Below are positions 16,224 to 26,257 of a DNA stretch of 46,596 nucleotides, piece by piece (positions within the stretch are counted from its first letter, which is position 1; each line of letters begins with the position of its first letter). Origin of the DNA: Shewanella algicola (GTDB taxonomy: Bacteria; Pseudomonadota; Gammaproteobacteria; Enterobacterales; Shewanellaceae). The stretch spans positions 1-46,596 of the forward strand of contig NZ_BMQI01000041.1 in assembly GCF_014648035.1 (NCBI RefSeq), written 5' to 3'. Position numbers and translations under genes: made by a program. The notes beneath the pieces were generated by a model. That model had not been told where the DNA came from and made no database searches. It was given only the letters and a program-made list of their open reading frames with translations.

Positions 16224-17114
16224 ATGAATATACCAATCAAGAGCTTACGCTGTTTTCTGACCATTGTTGAGGCAGAAAACTTCACCAGAGCCGCACAAAA
16301 GTGCTTTATGACTCAACCTACATTGAGCAAAATTATTCAGCGTATAGAAGACAATGTTGGCGAACAGTTGCTGATCCGCAATAATCAAAGTGTCGAACTG
16401 ACTCAAGCTGGTCGTATTTTTGCCCAAAGTGCGCAAGAAATATTAGGTCACTGGCATCGTCTTCAAGAAGACATGAGCAATTTACGTGGGTTAAAGTCAG
16501 GTGAGCTGCGACTCGGTGTATGCCCAATGATGAGCAGTCTTATTATTGGCCTACTGACACAATTTAGGCAAAAATACCCTGGTATCTCAGTACAAATGTA
16601 CGAATACGGAGGTTTTGGCTGCGAAAAGGCGTTAATCAATAATAGCCTTGATATCGCGTTCACTGCACTGCCAACAACCCATAAGCATGAGTTAGCGAAT
16701 CAACCATTAACTAAATATCCATTACTTGCCTGCTTACCTGAAGGGCACCCATTGACGCATAAAACTCATATCACCTGGCAGGACTTTGAGGCATACCCTT
16801 TTATGTTATATAACGAAGACTTCTCGTTAGCCAAATTGATTAATCGACTTAGCCGCAAAGCGGGGGTTCAGCTTAATATTGCCTTTCGAAGTGGTCAATG
16901 GGATTTCTTAGCTGCGATGGTTGAGGCCAATATGGGGGTAGCCATATTACCAGAGCCGATTTGCCAGCGCTTAACCACAAGTAAACTGGTTTTCAAACCA
17001 ATACAGCCCGCCATGACATGGGATCTTGCGCTAATATGGCGTCAAAACCTACCGTTAACGCCACCTGCTCAAGCATTGTTAACCCTCAGTAGCTCTGATA
17101 GTAATCGGCTGTAA
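16224..17114 (+). CDS. LysR-family transcriptional regulator
   Basis: A 296-residue LysR regulator. The winged helix is at residues 1-60 (FTRAAQKCFMTQPTLSKIIQ) and the periplasmic-binding-like effector domain at about 90-290. The effector ligand cannot be told from the sequence. It is divergent from the 50-residue peptide gene and downstream of the nap operon, so either may be its target; LysR genes often regulate the divergent neighbour. The ribosome site is weak. Its TAA stop (17112-17114) is exactly the target duplication of the second MITE copy. Confidence 0.88.
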   Translation: MNIPIKSLRCFLTIVEAENFTRAAQKCFMTQPTLSKIIQRIEDNVGEQLLIRNNQSVELTQAGRIFAQSAQEILGHWHRLQEDMSNLRGLKSGELRLGVCPMMSSLIIGLLTQFRQKYPGISVQMYEYGGFGCEKALINNSLDIAFTALPTTHKHELANQPLTKYPLLACLPEGHPLTHKTHITWQDFEAYPFMLYNEDFSLAKLINRLSRKAGVQLNIAFRSGQWDFLAAMVEANMGVAILPEPICQRLTTSKLVFKPIQPAMTWDLALIWRQNLPLTPPAQALLTLSSSDSNRL

Positions 17115-17373
17115 TACCATTCCGCGTTAGTAAATGATCTCTCTGTGAGAATTTAAAAGGGCTTAAACAAGGCGTATGACAGAATAGTTGTTCTCTTTCG
17201 AAGTCATGCAACGCATGTGTAAGCCCTTTTAAAACTCGCCTGAAAGGAATGCCCCAACAGCTTTTGCTTTGCGTTCTCGCTATTTGAAAGGGAACACCAT
17301 TACTACATAGCGATGCCTTAATCAAAAACCGCTGGACGCATTCTGAGTGGTCACTTATTAATGCACAATGGTA
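17115..17373. mobile_element. MITE copy 2 (259 bp) inserted at a stop codon
   Basis: Related along its whole length to the copy at 6230-6492, with small indels and scattered substitutions. The left end is TACCATTCCGCGTTAGTAA and the right end is the complement of TTATTAATGCACAATGGTA. The flanks are TAA at 17112-17114 and TAA at 17374-17376, a 3-bp duplication. The left TAA is the stop codon of the LysR gene. The internal inverted repeat with core AAAAGGGCTTA / TAAGCCCTTTT is kept. The open frame at 17086-17325 on the minus strand is repeat sequence, not a gene. Confidence 0.9.
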
Positions 17374-17514
17374 TAATATTGATACTAATGCATGACACCA
17401 ATTCGCATGATACTAATCCGCAGTAAAATTGCACTTTTTGCGAAAATGCCAGGATTTGGTACTACCTGAGCAAACACTATCAGCGTAGCTTCAAACCGCT
17501 TATTGCAGGCATAA

Positions 17515-17542
17515 AAAAACCGCTGCCTAGGCAACGGTTTTT
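17515..17542 (-). terminator. fusA2 terminator
   Basis: An inverted repeat (17515-17527 with 17530-17542, one mismatch/G-U) whose minus-strand transcript ends in U. It is 17 bases past the fusA2 stop. Confidence 0.85.
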
Positions 17543-17559
17543 ATTAGTGCAGTTAAGAA

Positions 17560-19653
17560 TTACTTCTTAGCTTCTTCTGCTTTACGCTCTTTAACTTGAG
17601 CAATAACTTTTTCAGAAACACTATTAGGACATGGTGAGTAGTGAGCAAATTCCATTGAGAATTGGCCACGACCTGAAGTCATAGTACGTAGTGAACCGAT
17701 ATAACCGAACATTTCTGATAACGGTACGTCAGCTTTAATACGAACACCAGTCACACCAGCCATTTGATCTTTGATCATACCACGACGACGGTTTAAGTCA
17801 CCGATAACATCACCAACGTTGTCATCTGGGCTGAATACGTCAACGTTCATGATAGGTTCAAGAAGTTGCGCACCGGCTTTAGGCATAGACTGACGGAATG
17901 CACCTTTAGCAGCGATTTCAAACGCGATAGCTGACGAGTCAACTGCGTGGAAAGCACCGTCAGTTAGTTCTAGTTCTACGTCTAACACAGGGAAACCAGC
18001 AACAGTACCGGTGTTCATCATGCTAGCAAAACCTTTCTCAACTGCAGGCCAGAATTCTTTAGGTACGTTACCACCAACAACTGATGATTTGAACGTGAAA
18101 CCAGTGTTTTGCTCACCAGGACGGATAATATAGTCAATCTTACCAAACTGACCAGAACCACCAGACTGTTTCTTATGCGTGTAGCTATCTTCAGTCACTT
18201 TAGTGATAGTTTCACGGTAAGCAACTTGAGGCTCACCAACAATTAGGTCAACACCGTAAGTACGCTTAAGAATGTCGACTTTAATGTCTAAGTGAAGCTC
18301 ACCCATACCTTTAAGGATGGTTTCGCCTGAATCTTCGTCAGTTTCTACACGGAAAGATGGATCTTCTGCAATCATTTTACCGATAGCGATACCCATTTTC
18401 TCACTGCCACCTTTATCTTTTGGCGCTACAGCGATAGAAATAACTGGCTCTGGGAATACCATTGCTTCAAGAGTACAAGGATGTTTAACATCACATAAAG
18501 TGTGACCAGTTTGAACATTCTTCATACCAACGATAGCGATAATGTCACCAGCTTGTGCTGAATCTAATTCGTTACGCTCATCTGCTTGCATCTCAACCAT
18601 ACGGCCAACACGCTCAGTTTTACCAGTAGCAGAGTTAAGGATGGTGTCACCCTTCTTGATACGGCCTGAGTAGATACGTACGAATGTTAATGCACCAAAA
18701 CGGTCATCCATAATCTTGAATGCTAATGCTTTTAATGGAGCATCTGCGTCAACGATTGCGAATTCGCCAGTTTCGTTACCTTCTTCGTCAGTTAAAGGTT
18801 GTGGATCAACTTCAACTGGATCAGGTAGATAATCAACAACTGCGTCTAGTAATAACTGCATACCTTTGTTTTTGAATGCGCTACCACAGTATGTTGGGAA
18901 GAATGCCATTGTACGAGTACCAGTACGGATACAACGCTTAATGTCTTCCATTGATGGCTCAGTACCATCCATGTAAGCTTCCATTAGGTCATCGTCTTGC
19001 TCAACAGCAGTTTCGATTAACATTTCACGGTATTCTTCTACCAGGTCAACCATGTCTGCTGGAACATCTTCGATTTTGTAGTTTTCAGCTTGTCCAGTTT
19101 CGTCCCATACCCACGCTTTGCGAGTTAATAGGTCAACAACACCTGTAAATTGGTCTTCGATACCAATTGGTAGAACCATAACCAGTGGGTTAGCCGCTAA
19201 AACGTCTTTAGTTTGCTTAACAACACGTAAGAAGTCAGCACCCATACGGTCTAACTTGTTTACGAAGATGATACGCGAAACTTCAGAATCGTTAGCATAA
19301 CGCCAGTTAGTTTCAGACTGTGGCTCTACGCCGCCTGAACCACAGAATACACCGATACCGCCATCAAGCACTTTAAGAGAACGATAAACTTCAACTGTGA
19401 AGTCAACGTGGCCTGGGGTGTCGATAACGTTGAAACGGTGATCGTTCCAGAAACAGCTTACTGCTGCTGACTGGATGGTAATACCGCGCTCAGCTTCCTG
19501 TTCCATGAAGTCAGTGGTTGATTCACCATCATGTACTTCACCGATCTTATGGATCTTACCGGTTAGCTTAAGGATACGCTCGGTGGTCGTGGTTTTACCC
19601 GCGTCAACGTGAGCGAAGATACCAATGTTTCTGTATTTGGATAATTCGGTCAT
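17560..19653 (-). CDS. fusA2: Translation elongation factor G, second copy
   Basis: The translocase GTPase of the ribosome, 697 residues with all five EF-G domains. G1 is AHVDAGKT (14-21), DTPGHVDF and NKLDRMGAD mark G3 and G4, and GMGELHLDI starts domain III. It is not in a str operon (no rpsL, rpsG or tuf near), so it is the detached paralogue seen in Shewanella and other gammaproteobacteria rather than the housekeeping fusA. Paralogues of this kind can differ in translocation or ribosome-recycling activity; which applies here is not visible. It is monocistronic with its own terminator. Confidence 0.93.
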   Translation of the reverse strand: MTELSKYRNIGIFAHVDAGKTTTTERILKLTGKIHKIGEVHDGESTTDFMEQEAERGITIQSAAVSCFWNDHRFNVIDTPGHVDFTVEVYRSLKVLDGGIGVFCGSGGVEPQSETNWRYANDSEVSRIIFVNKLDRMGADFLRVVKQTKDVLAANPLVMVLPIGIEDQFTGVVDLLTRKAWVWDETGQAENYKIEDVPADMVDLVEEYREMLIETAVEQDDDLMEAYMDGTEPSMEDIKRCIRTGTRTMAFFPTYCGSAFKNKGMQLLLDAVVDYLPDPVEVDPQPLTDEEGNETGEFAIVDADAPLKALAFKIMDDRFGALTFVRIYSGRIKKGDTILNSATGKTERVGRMVEMQADERNELDSAQAGDIIAIVGMKNVQTGHTLCDVKHPCTLEAMVFPEPVISIAVAPKDKGGSEKMGIAIGKMIAEDPSFRVETDEDSGETILKGMGELHLDIKVDILKRTYGVDLIVGEPQVAYRETITKVTEDSYTHKKQSGGSGQFGKIDYIIRPGEQNTGFTFKSSVVGGNVPKEFWPAVEKGFASMMNTGTVAGFPVLDVELELTDGAFHAVDSSAIAFEIAAKGAFRQSMPKAGAQLLEPIMNVDVFSPDDNVGDVIGDLNRRRGMIKDQMAGVTGVRIKADVPLSEMFGYIGSLRTMTSGRGQFSMEFAHYSPCPNSVSEKVIAQVKERKAEEAKK

Positions 19654-19996
19654 GATTCAACTTTAATGATTAGTTTAAGAAGTAGACGGAGCATGCGAAA
19701 AAAACCGACACACCGCACATCAGGTTATTAAGGCGCATATTGTAAATTGGAACCTTGCTGGGCGCAAATGGCTGGTGCAATATTTATTTGTTTTTAGCAG
19801 AAAAAACACAAAAAAAGTGCAGTTATTTTCTATAAAACAATAGATTAAAAAATAATAGATTATTTTTTAATCTATTATTTTTTTTCATTTAAAATTCATA
19901 AAAATGGTCTTCTAGGAGAAAAACGACGTAATTATCGTTAATGACACCAAAAAGACATGATGATTTTAGAGGGGGTTCATTAAGGTTTACGCAAAA
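19654..19996. other. Upstream region of fusA2 with an AT-only palindrome
   Basis: No gene. It contains the fusA2 promoter region and a striking 38-bp perfect inverted repeat at 19839-19876, listed separately. Confidence 0.6.
19839..19876. repeat. Long almost AT-only inverted repeat
   Basis: Arms of 18 bp (19839-19856 and 19859-19876) pair perfectly around AG. On the plus strand a U-rich run follows at about 19877-19885. No plus-strand gene ends here, so it is not an ordinary terminator. It lies between the diguanylate cyclase stop and the fusA2 start. Confidence 0.7.
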
Positions 19997-21448
19997 TTAA
20001 GCACAACAATATCGATTACGACCTGTTCTTTTAGCTTGTAATAACGCCATGTCGGCACGTTCAAAACAAAGTTGAATTGCTTCGTTTTCTCCGAGCATGG
20101 CAATCCCAAAACTGCAGGTGACCTTAATATTGTTATCAAATGAAAAATCTTGAAGTTCTTGGGCTATTCGCTGGCACAACTCTTTGGCACCTTGAATGTC
20201 AACATGTTGGCAAACAATAACAAATTCTTCTCCTCCCCAGCGAGCCACAACATCACCATCGCGAACCGATGCTTGCAACACTTGAGCAACCTGTACCAAT
20301 ATTTTGTCGCCCACGACATGACCGTGCATGTCATTAATGGCTTTGAAAAAATCGATATCGATGATCACAAGACTCACACGGTCATTGCCATATGCACGCT
20401 CGTCGTTCAAAAAGGTTTGGTTGAAATAATGTCGGTTATACAATTTAGTCAACGGATCGTGTTGCGCTAAAAAATCCAGGTCGTTGTTTTTTCTTTCTAA
20501 CTCATGCTGCAATTTTTGTAGTTCTTTATTATTTTCAGTAAGATGAAAGTTGTACTTAGTGACACATACCGTCCGATAAAGTAAAAAGAGAATAAACAGT
20601 CCTAAAGCGCCAATGACTTGAAAAACTAGGCTGTAATCTATGTCTTCAACCACTGTGATGTTGTGCCATTTTTTATAAATCGCGATATGATCAGCATGAG
20701 TGATTTTTGCAAGTCCGGCATTAATTTGCTGGAGTAAGCCTTTTTTTGCATGGATGACCCCTACTCTGAGCTCATCTTCTGGCCCACCCCACCCGGCAAT
20801 TTTTAACGATGTCAGCCCATGCTGCTGAATATAGGCATTTACTGAAAACATAGACCCTACAAACACGTCAACGTCGCCATTAGCAACCTTTTCCAGCCCT
20901 TCTCTTTCTGTCTTAGCCAGCATTGTATTGATATGAGGGTAAAACTGTTGAATGTATTCAACTAATCGATAATCCTTCGGGATGGCAAGCGTACGTTGAC
21001 CAATATGTTCAAATCCTTGTAAAAAAGGCTGAGTTTTAAGAGAGACTAATACATTAGGCGATTTAAAGAATACATCACTAAATGACAGGTATTCGTCGCG
21101 TTTAGGGGTTTGATTTAATATAGGCGTCAGTTCACACTCACCTTGTTGCAGTAGTTCTAAACTCTGCCGCCAAGATGAAGTAGGTACCAACTCAAAACGT
21201 AAATTAGTATAGTCGGCTAGGAGATTGAGGTAATCGGATGAAATGCCAGTATGACGTCCGTCTATAATAGCCTCGTAAGGCAGCCAATCTGGGTCAACGC
21301 AATAACGGATCATCGGGTTACTTTGCGAGGTAGCCGAAATAGCGGCTTCTGCAAAAGCAAAAACGGATGGCGTCATGCCAAGACCAATGCACATACATAC
21401 GAATATGCGGAGTGTGTTGAGTAATATCATTCTCTTACGATTAAACAA
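19997..21448 (-). CDS. Diguanylate cyclase with periplasmic SBP_bac_3 sensor
   Basis: A 483-residue membrane sensor. A signal or anchor lies at 8-32, and a family-3 solute-binding domain (amino-acid binding type) at about 46-265. A membrane helix at 273-291 and a short coiled coil (303-325) lead to a GGDEF domain (330-483). DPLTKLYNR, IDIDFFKAIND and the active-site GGEEF at 405-409 are intact. An RxxD inhibitory site, RDGD at 396-399, lies five residues before GGEEF, so product inhibition is expected. It should make c-di-GMP in response to a periplasmic small ligand, unknown here. It is the only gene of its transcript. Confidence 0.92.
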   Translation of the reverse strand: MFNRKRMILLNTLRIFVCMCIGLGMTPSVFAFAEAAISATSQSNPMIRYCVDPDWLPYEAIIDGRHTGISSDYLNLLADYTNLRFELVPTSSWRQSLELLQQGECELTPILNQTPKRDEYLSFSDVFFKSPNVLVSLKTQPFLQGFEHIGQRTLAIPKDYRLVEYIQQFYPHINTMLAKTEREGLEKVANGDVDVFVGSMFSVNAYIQQHGLTSLKIAGWGGPEDELRVGVIHAKKGLLQQINAGLAKITHADHIAIYKKWHNITVVEDIDYSLVFQVIGALGLFILFLLYRTVCVTKYNFHLTENNKELQKLQHELERKNNDLDFLAQHDPLTKLYNRHYFNQTFLNDERAYGNDRVSLVIIDIDFFKAINDMHGHVVGDKILVQVAQVLQASVRDGDVVARWGGEEFVIVCQHVDIQGAKELCQRIAQELQDFSFDNNIKVTCSFGIAMLGENEAIQLCFERADMALLQAKRTGRNRYCCA

Positions 21449-21521
21449 TGCCTACACCCAATTGTATTTGGACGAAAAGTGTACCTCGTAAAAAGTGTAG
21501 TATATACCAACAAAAGTATGA

Positions 21522-21550
21522 CAAAAAAATACCCGCCAATTGGCGGGTAT
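21522..21550 (-). terminator. Terminator of the carboxylase gene
   Basis: A perfect 22-bp palindrome (21529-21550) with a run of U on the minus strand, 26 bases past the stop of the gene at 21576. Confidence 0.88.
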
Positions 21551-21575
21551 GTTATTCAACAATCACGAGTGCGAG

Positions 21576-24500
21576 TTAAGCCTCAACAGGCGATATCACA
21601 AACAGTAAGTCACCTTGCGAGACTTGTTGACCATTGCTATTGAGAATTCGCTCAATGCGATACTTTTGATCTTCAGGATATAACACACCGCTTTGACGGT
21701 TAAAGCCGGCTAATGTGACCTGAGAGAACATCTTCATCGCTTCCATCAGCGCAAGCGTTTGCTCTACCGTTACGATATCACCTTCTTTAACAAAGTCGGC
21801 CTCACCAGGCGCTGGAGAGGTATAGAAAATACCTGCGCCTTGTGCCAAGACTTTAAGCTCGTTACTTTCGCCAACACGCAAAGATTCAGTGTCCACTGGC
21901 ATAGCTTCTGCAGCAGCTTCCATTTCAGCAATCAATGCTGGAATGTCTAACTCAGCCATTAAACGTGGTAAGTAGTTAGTGTCATACACACCTTCGTTGA
22001 AAGTCGGATCTTTAAGGATCAACTTTAACAACGGTATGTTAGTCGCAATACCTTTAATGACTACGCTGTCTAAGTAAGCGTACATTTTAGCCACGACATC
22101 GGCACGGTCTTTACCACGAATGATAATTTGCGCGATTAAGCTGTCGTAATATGGCGATACTTCTTTACCGGCTTCAGCAATCGAGATAATTTCGACATAG
22201 TCACGTTGTGGTATAACGCATTCTGTAATCTTACCTGGGTTAGGGATCAACTGCAGAATACCTTGGCTATCAAGCGCCGCTTTTTCTGCAGTGACACGCA
22301 CTTCCATCGCATAACCTTGCTCAACAGGCTCTAACTTCTCAATTGAACGACCAGCGGCAATATCAAACTGAGCACTCACAATATCAATACCAGAAGTCGC
22401 TTCGGTTACAGGATGCTCAACCTGCAGACGTGTATTCATTTCCATGAAGTACACTTCATTTGCGTCAAGGTTATAAATAAACTCAACCGTACCCGCGCCC
22501 ATGTAATCAGTTGCATCACCTAAGGCACGAGTGTATTCCATCACACGTTGCTTAAGCTCTTCAGGTAACATTGTAGAACCAGACTCTTCAATCACTTTCT
22601 GGTTGTTACGTTGCACTGAACAGTCACGAATACCCAACACTTTGGTATTACCAAACTTGTCACGCAATAACTGCACTTCAATGTGGCGTAAAGAGGTAAC
22701 GTATTTCTCTAAATACAAGTCACCATTACCAAATGCTGCCGCGGCTTCGGTTGCGGTTTTTTGGAATAAACCAATCATGTCTTCAGAGCGCTTAACAACC
22801 TGAATACCTTTACCGCCACCACCTTGTACCGCTTTAAGCAGTACTGGGTAACCAATTTCAGAGGCCACGTTTACCGCTTGTTCTGCGTTGGTCAAAATAC
22901 CGTGACTACCAGGCACTACTGGCACGTTGTGCGCCTGTGAGGTGTGGATGGCGTTAGACTTGTTACCCATGGTTGTCATTGAGTGCACACTTGGGCCAAC
23001 AAAGTTAACGCCGTTGTTCACACATAATGCAGCAAACTGTGGGCTTTCAGACAAGAAGCCAATACCTGGGTGTAATGCGTCTACATCTTCATACTCAGCG
23101 ACTTTTAAGACTGAGTAAGCATTAAGGTAACTTTCATCTGATGTGTTACCACCAATACAAACTAGTTTATCGTTTTCTTTCAGCATGTCTGCTGGTACTG
23201 AGGTCATGTCAGGATCTGACGCCACTAATACCACATTGATATTGTTATCGTGTGCTTTACGGATCAATTTAACCGCAGTACAACCACGAGCATGCACTAA
23301 TACCTTGTCGATTGGCTTCATCAAAGTACGTGGATCATCTTGCACAATCTCTTCTTCTACTTCTACCATTTCTGGCACAAGTGAAGATAATGCTTTGCTG
23401 ATCACCTCTTCAATATTAACCGTGGGTAACGGCATTAACGGATCAATTCCAGATAGTTGTGTATCTAGTGTTTCGCAGAATGGGTTATGCACCAATGCCG
23501 TCATCGCGCCCGGTACTTTAGACAAGTAGTTAGATAGCGTTGCTGTTGACGGTAAATAAGCCGGTACTACCATTTGGCCTGCAAACGGCATGTTAGTGCC
23601 AGACAAGTAATAGGTTTGCACTAATGGGTGAGTCACAAAACTCGCCTGCGCACCACCGGTACAGTCGCCAAAACCAAACATCAATACAGGTAATTCGTTA
23701 TCACGAATAAAACGCGTAATACGGTCGTTAACTACAGCCATTGAGAATAGCGCCGCAGCACCTTCTTTAGTCTGCATACCACCAGAGCTGATAAAGCAAA
23801 TCACCGGTAACTTGCGCTTAGCACATTCAATTAATAACGCGCTGAATTTCTCAGCACTGGCCATATCAAACGCACCCGCTTGGAATGCCGTATTTGAAAC
23901 CGCCACACCTACGCGCAGCTTAGTGCCATTGTTATCAAAATCAGCTAAGCCGGTAATCAAACCACAAGGACGGATCTTTTTATCAATGGCATCTTCAATC
24001 GATAAACGGAATCCTGGGAAGTTAAGCAAGTTAGCAGACATTTTGTCGGCATCAACTTCGTCAAAATTAGTAAAGAACTGTTTGATGACATTTTCCCAAC
24101 CCATCTTGCCTTGCTTTTTCTCTTCGCGAAGCACTTTTTGGATCAGTAAGTCTTGGTAACCCATGGTCAAGCGGTTCCAGAAATCCTTACGACGACCAAT
24201 ACGCACAGGGTTAATTGTGCCGGTGTATTTGTCGTGATCTTCTTCACTGTCAAAATACTCAGGCAACAAACGTTCAAAGAAGTAAGTTAAAATAACGAAT
24301 AATGAATCGTTTAGCTGTGGGAAACCCACGCTCTTCCATTGCTCTACCCGTGTTAATAGTTCAGCACGGTTAGATTGATCCATAAAGTATTTAAGCCACT
24401 TATAGAACTTGTTCTTGTCGTTGGCTTTGTCGTTAGTTGATAACGCATGGTCGATAGACTTATGTAATAGCTTATCAACAGATTCGCGAGACAAGCTTTT

Positions 24501-26129
24501 AGACATCATCGCTTCTTTCGAAATCGACGCTAAGCTACCCACCACGTTGTCATATAACGCGTTAAAAATCAGCACATTATGGCACTGCCAAATAAAGTCT
24601 TCGCGCAGCTCATCGTTAACCACGACATCCAATACCGTCAATTGGTTTAGCTCAGGCCATGGCGCTTGAGTTGTCGACTTTGGTAATGACTCTAAATACT
24701 TAATTAAACCATTAAAGTTGTTTGCTGCGTTACTCTTCCAACGGTGATACAAAGACCAACCAATGTTAAATAACAGAGCTTTACGTGCTTTTTTGTAGTT
24801 TTCTTTTGGTTCACCCAAAATAAAGCGCGTAATCATGTTACGTTCAGTTGATATTTCACCACGTTTAGCACTAAAAGTGGTCCAAAGCTTGTTAAGCTCT
24901 TCGTCGTAAACCAGTTTGTCAGGGTTAGTTAACCATGCCTGGAATACACGCTCTTGCTCTTGCTTAATACGCTCTAGCAAGTCACCTTCAGGTACGCTAA
25001 CTTTAGATAAACGACCATACTGCTCTAGCGAAATCGATTGAATACGACTACGCAGCGTTAGGTAACGCAAATAACGATACGCACTACCAAAAATATTGTG
25101 GTACATGGTCGGGTCACTGGCGACCGATAAACGAGTATTATTTTCTAGCGTTAGCAGGTTTTTAGACGGCGTTAAGAAACGCTGTAAACTGCGGTCGTAA
25201 TGCTCTTTTAAATCACTAGAGTCGCGCACGAAGTTGATTGCTGCACGCTCTACAGCTTCAATAGAACTAATAATGGCGCGGCGCAAATTATGCTGACGCT
25301 CGTCTTTATCCGACGGAGAGAAGTCGACAATGCCGTCAATACAACCAGAGGTATATAACTCTTCTGGCGATACACCTACAGACTTGGCACATTCTTGCCA
25401 CGACAAGTTGTACTTGCGCGCAATGCTTTGTAGACCTTGCGGTTGAATCGTGTTGAAAATACCATCACGAACCGACAATAAAATGTTAGCTGCAGCTAAT
25501 GGAATCGCACCACCAGAATAACCTGCACCAATCACAATACCGACAGTAGGAACATCAACATTGGCACTTTCTGCAATCGCTTTTGAAATGGTGTGCGCTT
25601 GGTTTTGACTGTTCGCGACTTCACCCGCATCAGCACCTGGTGTATCAATTAAGTACACAATAGGCATCGACAGCTGAGCAAAGTGACGGATCGCTTTACA
25701 CGCTGCGAGGTGATGCTCAGGCATCCACGCGCCATTGGCGGTTGTACGCTCTTGAGCAATAAACCCGATACGACGAGTACGCGTACCAAAATCAAGCTCA
25801 ACTTCTGCACGATAAAACGGGCCCGCATGACTTTCGGCAATAATTTTGCCTTTCAAGTCTGCGATCATACGCTTCGCACCTGGGCGGTTTTTATCCAGTG
25901 TTGGTTGAATGACTTTAGTCACGTAACCGTCAACATCTAAAGACGCTAAGCTTTTTAAATTAGCTTGTATTGCGTCTTCATTTAATAGTCCTTTCACTTC
26001 TTCAGATAAACTCTGCTTGTTATGAGCAGGAAATAATGAAAAATCTTTAGCCAAGTGTTCAGCTTGTAAGAAAAGTGGGTCAGCCGATAGTGCTTGAGTC
26101 TTGTTAGCGGGCTGCTTTTTGCTGGTCAT
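21576..26129 (-). CDS. Four-function acetyl-CoA-carboxylase-like protein (AccADC type)
   Basis: A 1,517-residue biotin-dependent carboxylase in one chain. In order: AccA-like carboxyltransferase half (about 80-330; IDTPGADAGE, GIVIGAGYSGGAIPL); a helical linker of about 350 residues with no family I recognise; AccD-like half (about 700-900; FISSGGMQTKEG, FGFGDCTGGAQASF) without the zinc-ribbon Cys usual in AccD; biotin carboxylase (about 940-1390; KAVQGGGGKG, EMNTRLQVEHPVTE); and a biotin carrier with EAMKM, biotinyl Lys1466. Shewanella and relatives carry such a fusion besides the usual separate acc genes. Acetyl-CoA is the presumed substrate, but another acyl-CoA is possible. The ATG is preceded by AGAGG. 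A LysR gene is divergent, 128 bases away. Confidence 0.9.
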   Translation of the reverse strand: MTSKKQPANKTQALSADPLFLQAEHLAKDFSLFPAHNKQSLSEEVKGLLNEDAIQANLKSLASLDVDGYVTKVIQPTLDKNRPGAKRMIADLKGKIIAESHAGPFYRAEVELDFGTRTRRIGFIAQERTTANGAWMPEHHLAACKAIRHFAQLSMPIVYLIDTPGADAGEVANSQNQAHTISKAIAESANVDVPTVGIVIGAGYSGGAIPLAAANILLSVRDGIFNTIQPQGLQSIARKYNLSWQECAKSVGVSPEELYTSGCIDGIVDFSPSDKDERQHNLRRAIISSIEAVERAAINFVRDSSDLKEHYDRSLQRFLTPSKNLLTLENNTRLSVASDPTMYHNIFGSAYRYLRYLTLRSRIQSISLEQYGRLSKVSVPEGDLLERIKQEQERVFQAWLTNPDKLVYDEELNKLWTTFSAKRGEISTERNMITRFILGEPKENYKKARKALLFNIGWSLYHRWKSNAANNFNGLIKYLESLPKSTTQAPWPELNQLTVLDVVVNDELREDFIWQCHNVLIFNALYDNVVGSLASISKEAMMSKSLSRESVDKLLHKSIDHALSTNDKANDKNKFYKWLKYFMDQSNRAELLTRVEQWKSVGFPQLNDSLFVILTYFFERLLPEYFDSEEDHDKYTGTINPVRIGRRKDFWNRLTMGYQDLLIQKVLREEKKQGKMGWENVIKQFFTNFDEVDADKMSANLLNFPGFRLSIEDAIDKKIRPCGLITGLADFDNNGTKLRVGVAVSNTAFQAGAFDMASAEKFSALLIECAKRKLPVICFISSGGMQTKEGAAALFSMAVVNDRITRFIRDNELPVLMFGFGDCTGGAQASFVTHPLVQTYYLSGTNMPFAGQMVVPAYLPSTATLSNYLSKVPGAMTALVHNPFCETLDTQLSGIDPLMPLPTVNIEEVISKALSSLVPEMVEVEEEIVQDDPRTLMKPIDKVLVHARGCTAVKLIRKAHDNNINVVLVASDPDMTSVPADMLKENDKLVCIGGNTSDESYLNAYSVLKVAEYEDVDALHPGIGFLSESPQFAALCVNNGVNFVGPSVHSMTTMGNKSNAIHTSQAHNVPVVPGSHGILTNAEQAVNVASEIGYPVLLKAVQGGGGKGIQVVKRSEDMIGLFQKTATEAAAAFGNGDLYLEKYVTSLRHIEVQLLRDKFGNTKVLGIRDCSVQRNNQKVIEESGSTMLPEELKQRVMEYTRALGDATDYMGAGTVEFIYNLDANEVYFMEMNTRLQVEHPVTEATSGIDIVSAQFDIAAGRSIEKLEPVEQGYAMEVRVTAEKAALDSQGILQLIPNPGKITECVIPQRDYVEIISIAEAGKEVSPYYDSLIAQIIIRGKDRADVVAKMYAYLDSVVIKGIATNIPLLKLILKDPTFNEGVYDTNYLPRLMAELDIPALIAEMEAAAEAMPVDTESLRVGESNELKVLAQGAGIFYTSPAPGEADFVKEGDIVTVEQTLALMEAMKMFSQVTLAGFNRQSGVLYPEDQKYRIERILNSNGQQVSQGDLLFVISPVEA

Positions 26130-26257
26130 CCTTAGATCCTCTGCTTATATAGCCTCTGAAATTTTTTATAGCTCGTAAATATAACTTTGTTAGTAGGCAA
26201 ATTACCATATAAACTACCTTGGACGCTTTGTTCCATAAATGAGACAGTGAGACTAAA

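Noticed and set aside
23143..23529. 128-codon plus-strand frame inside the carboxylase gene, and similar ones at 23812-24159 and 22531-22803
   Set aside because: They lie wholly inside the coding strand complement of a long conserved protein and have low-complexity Ser/Thr-rich products. They are shadows.
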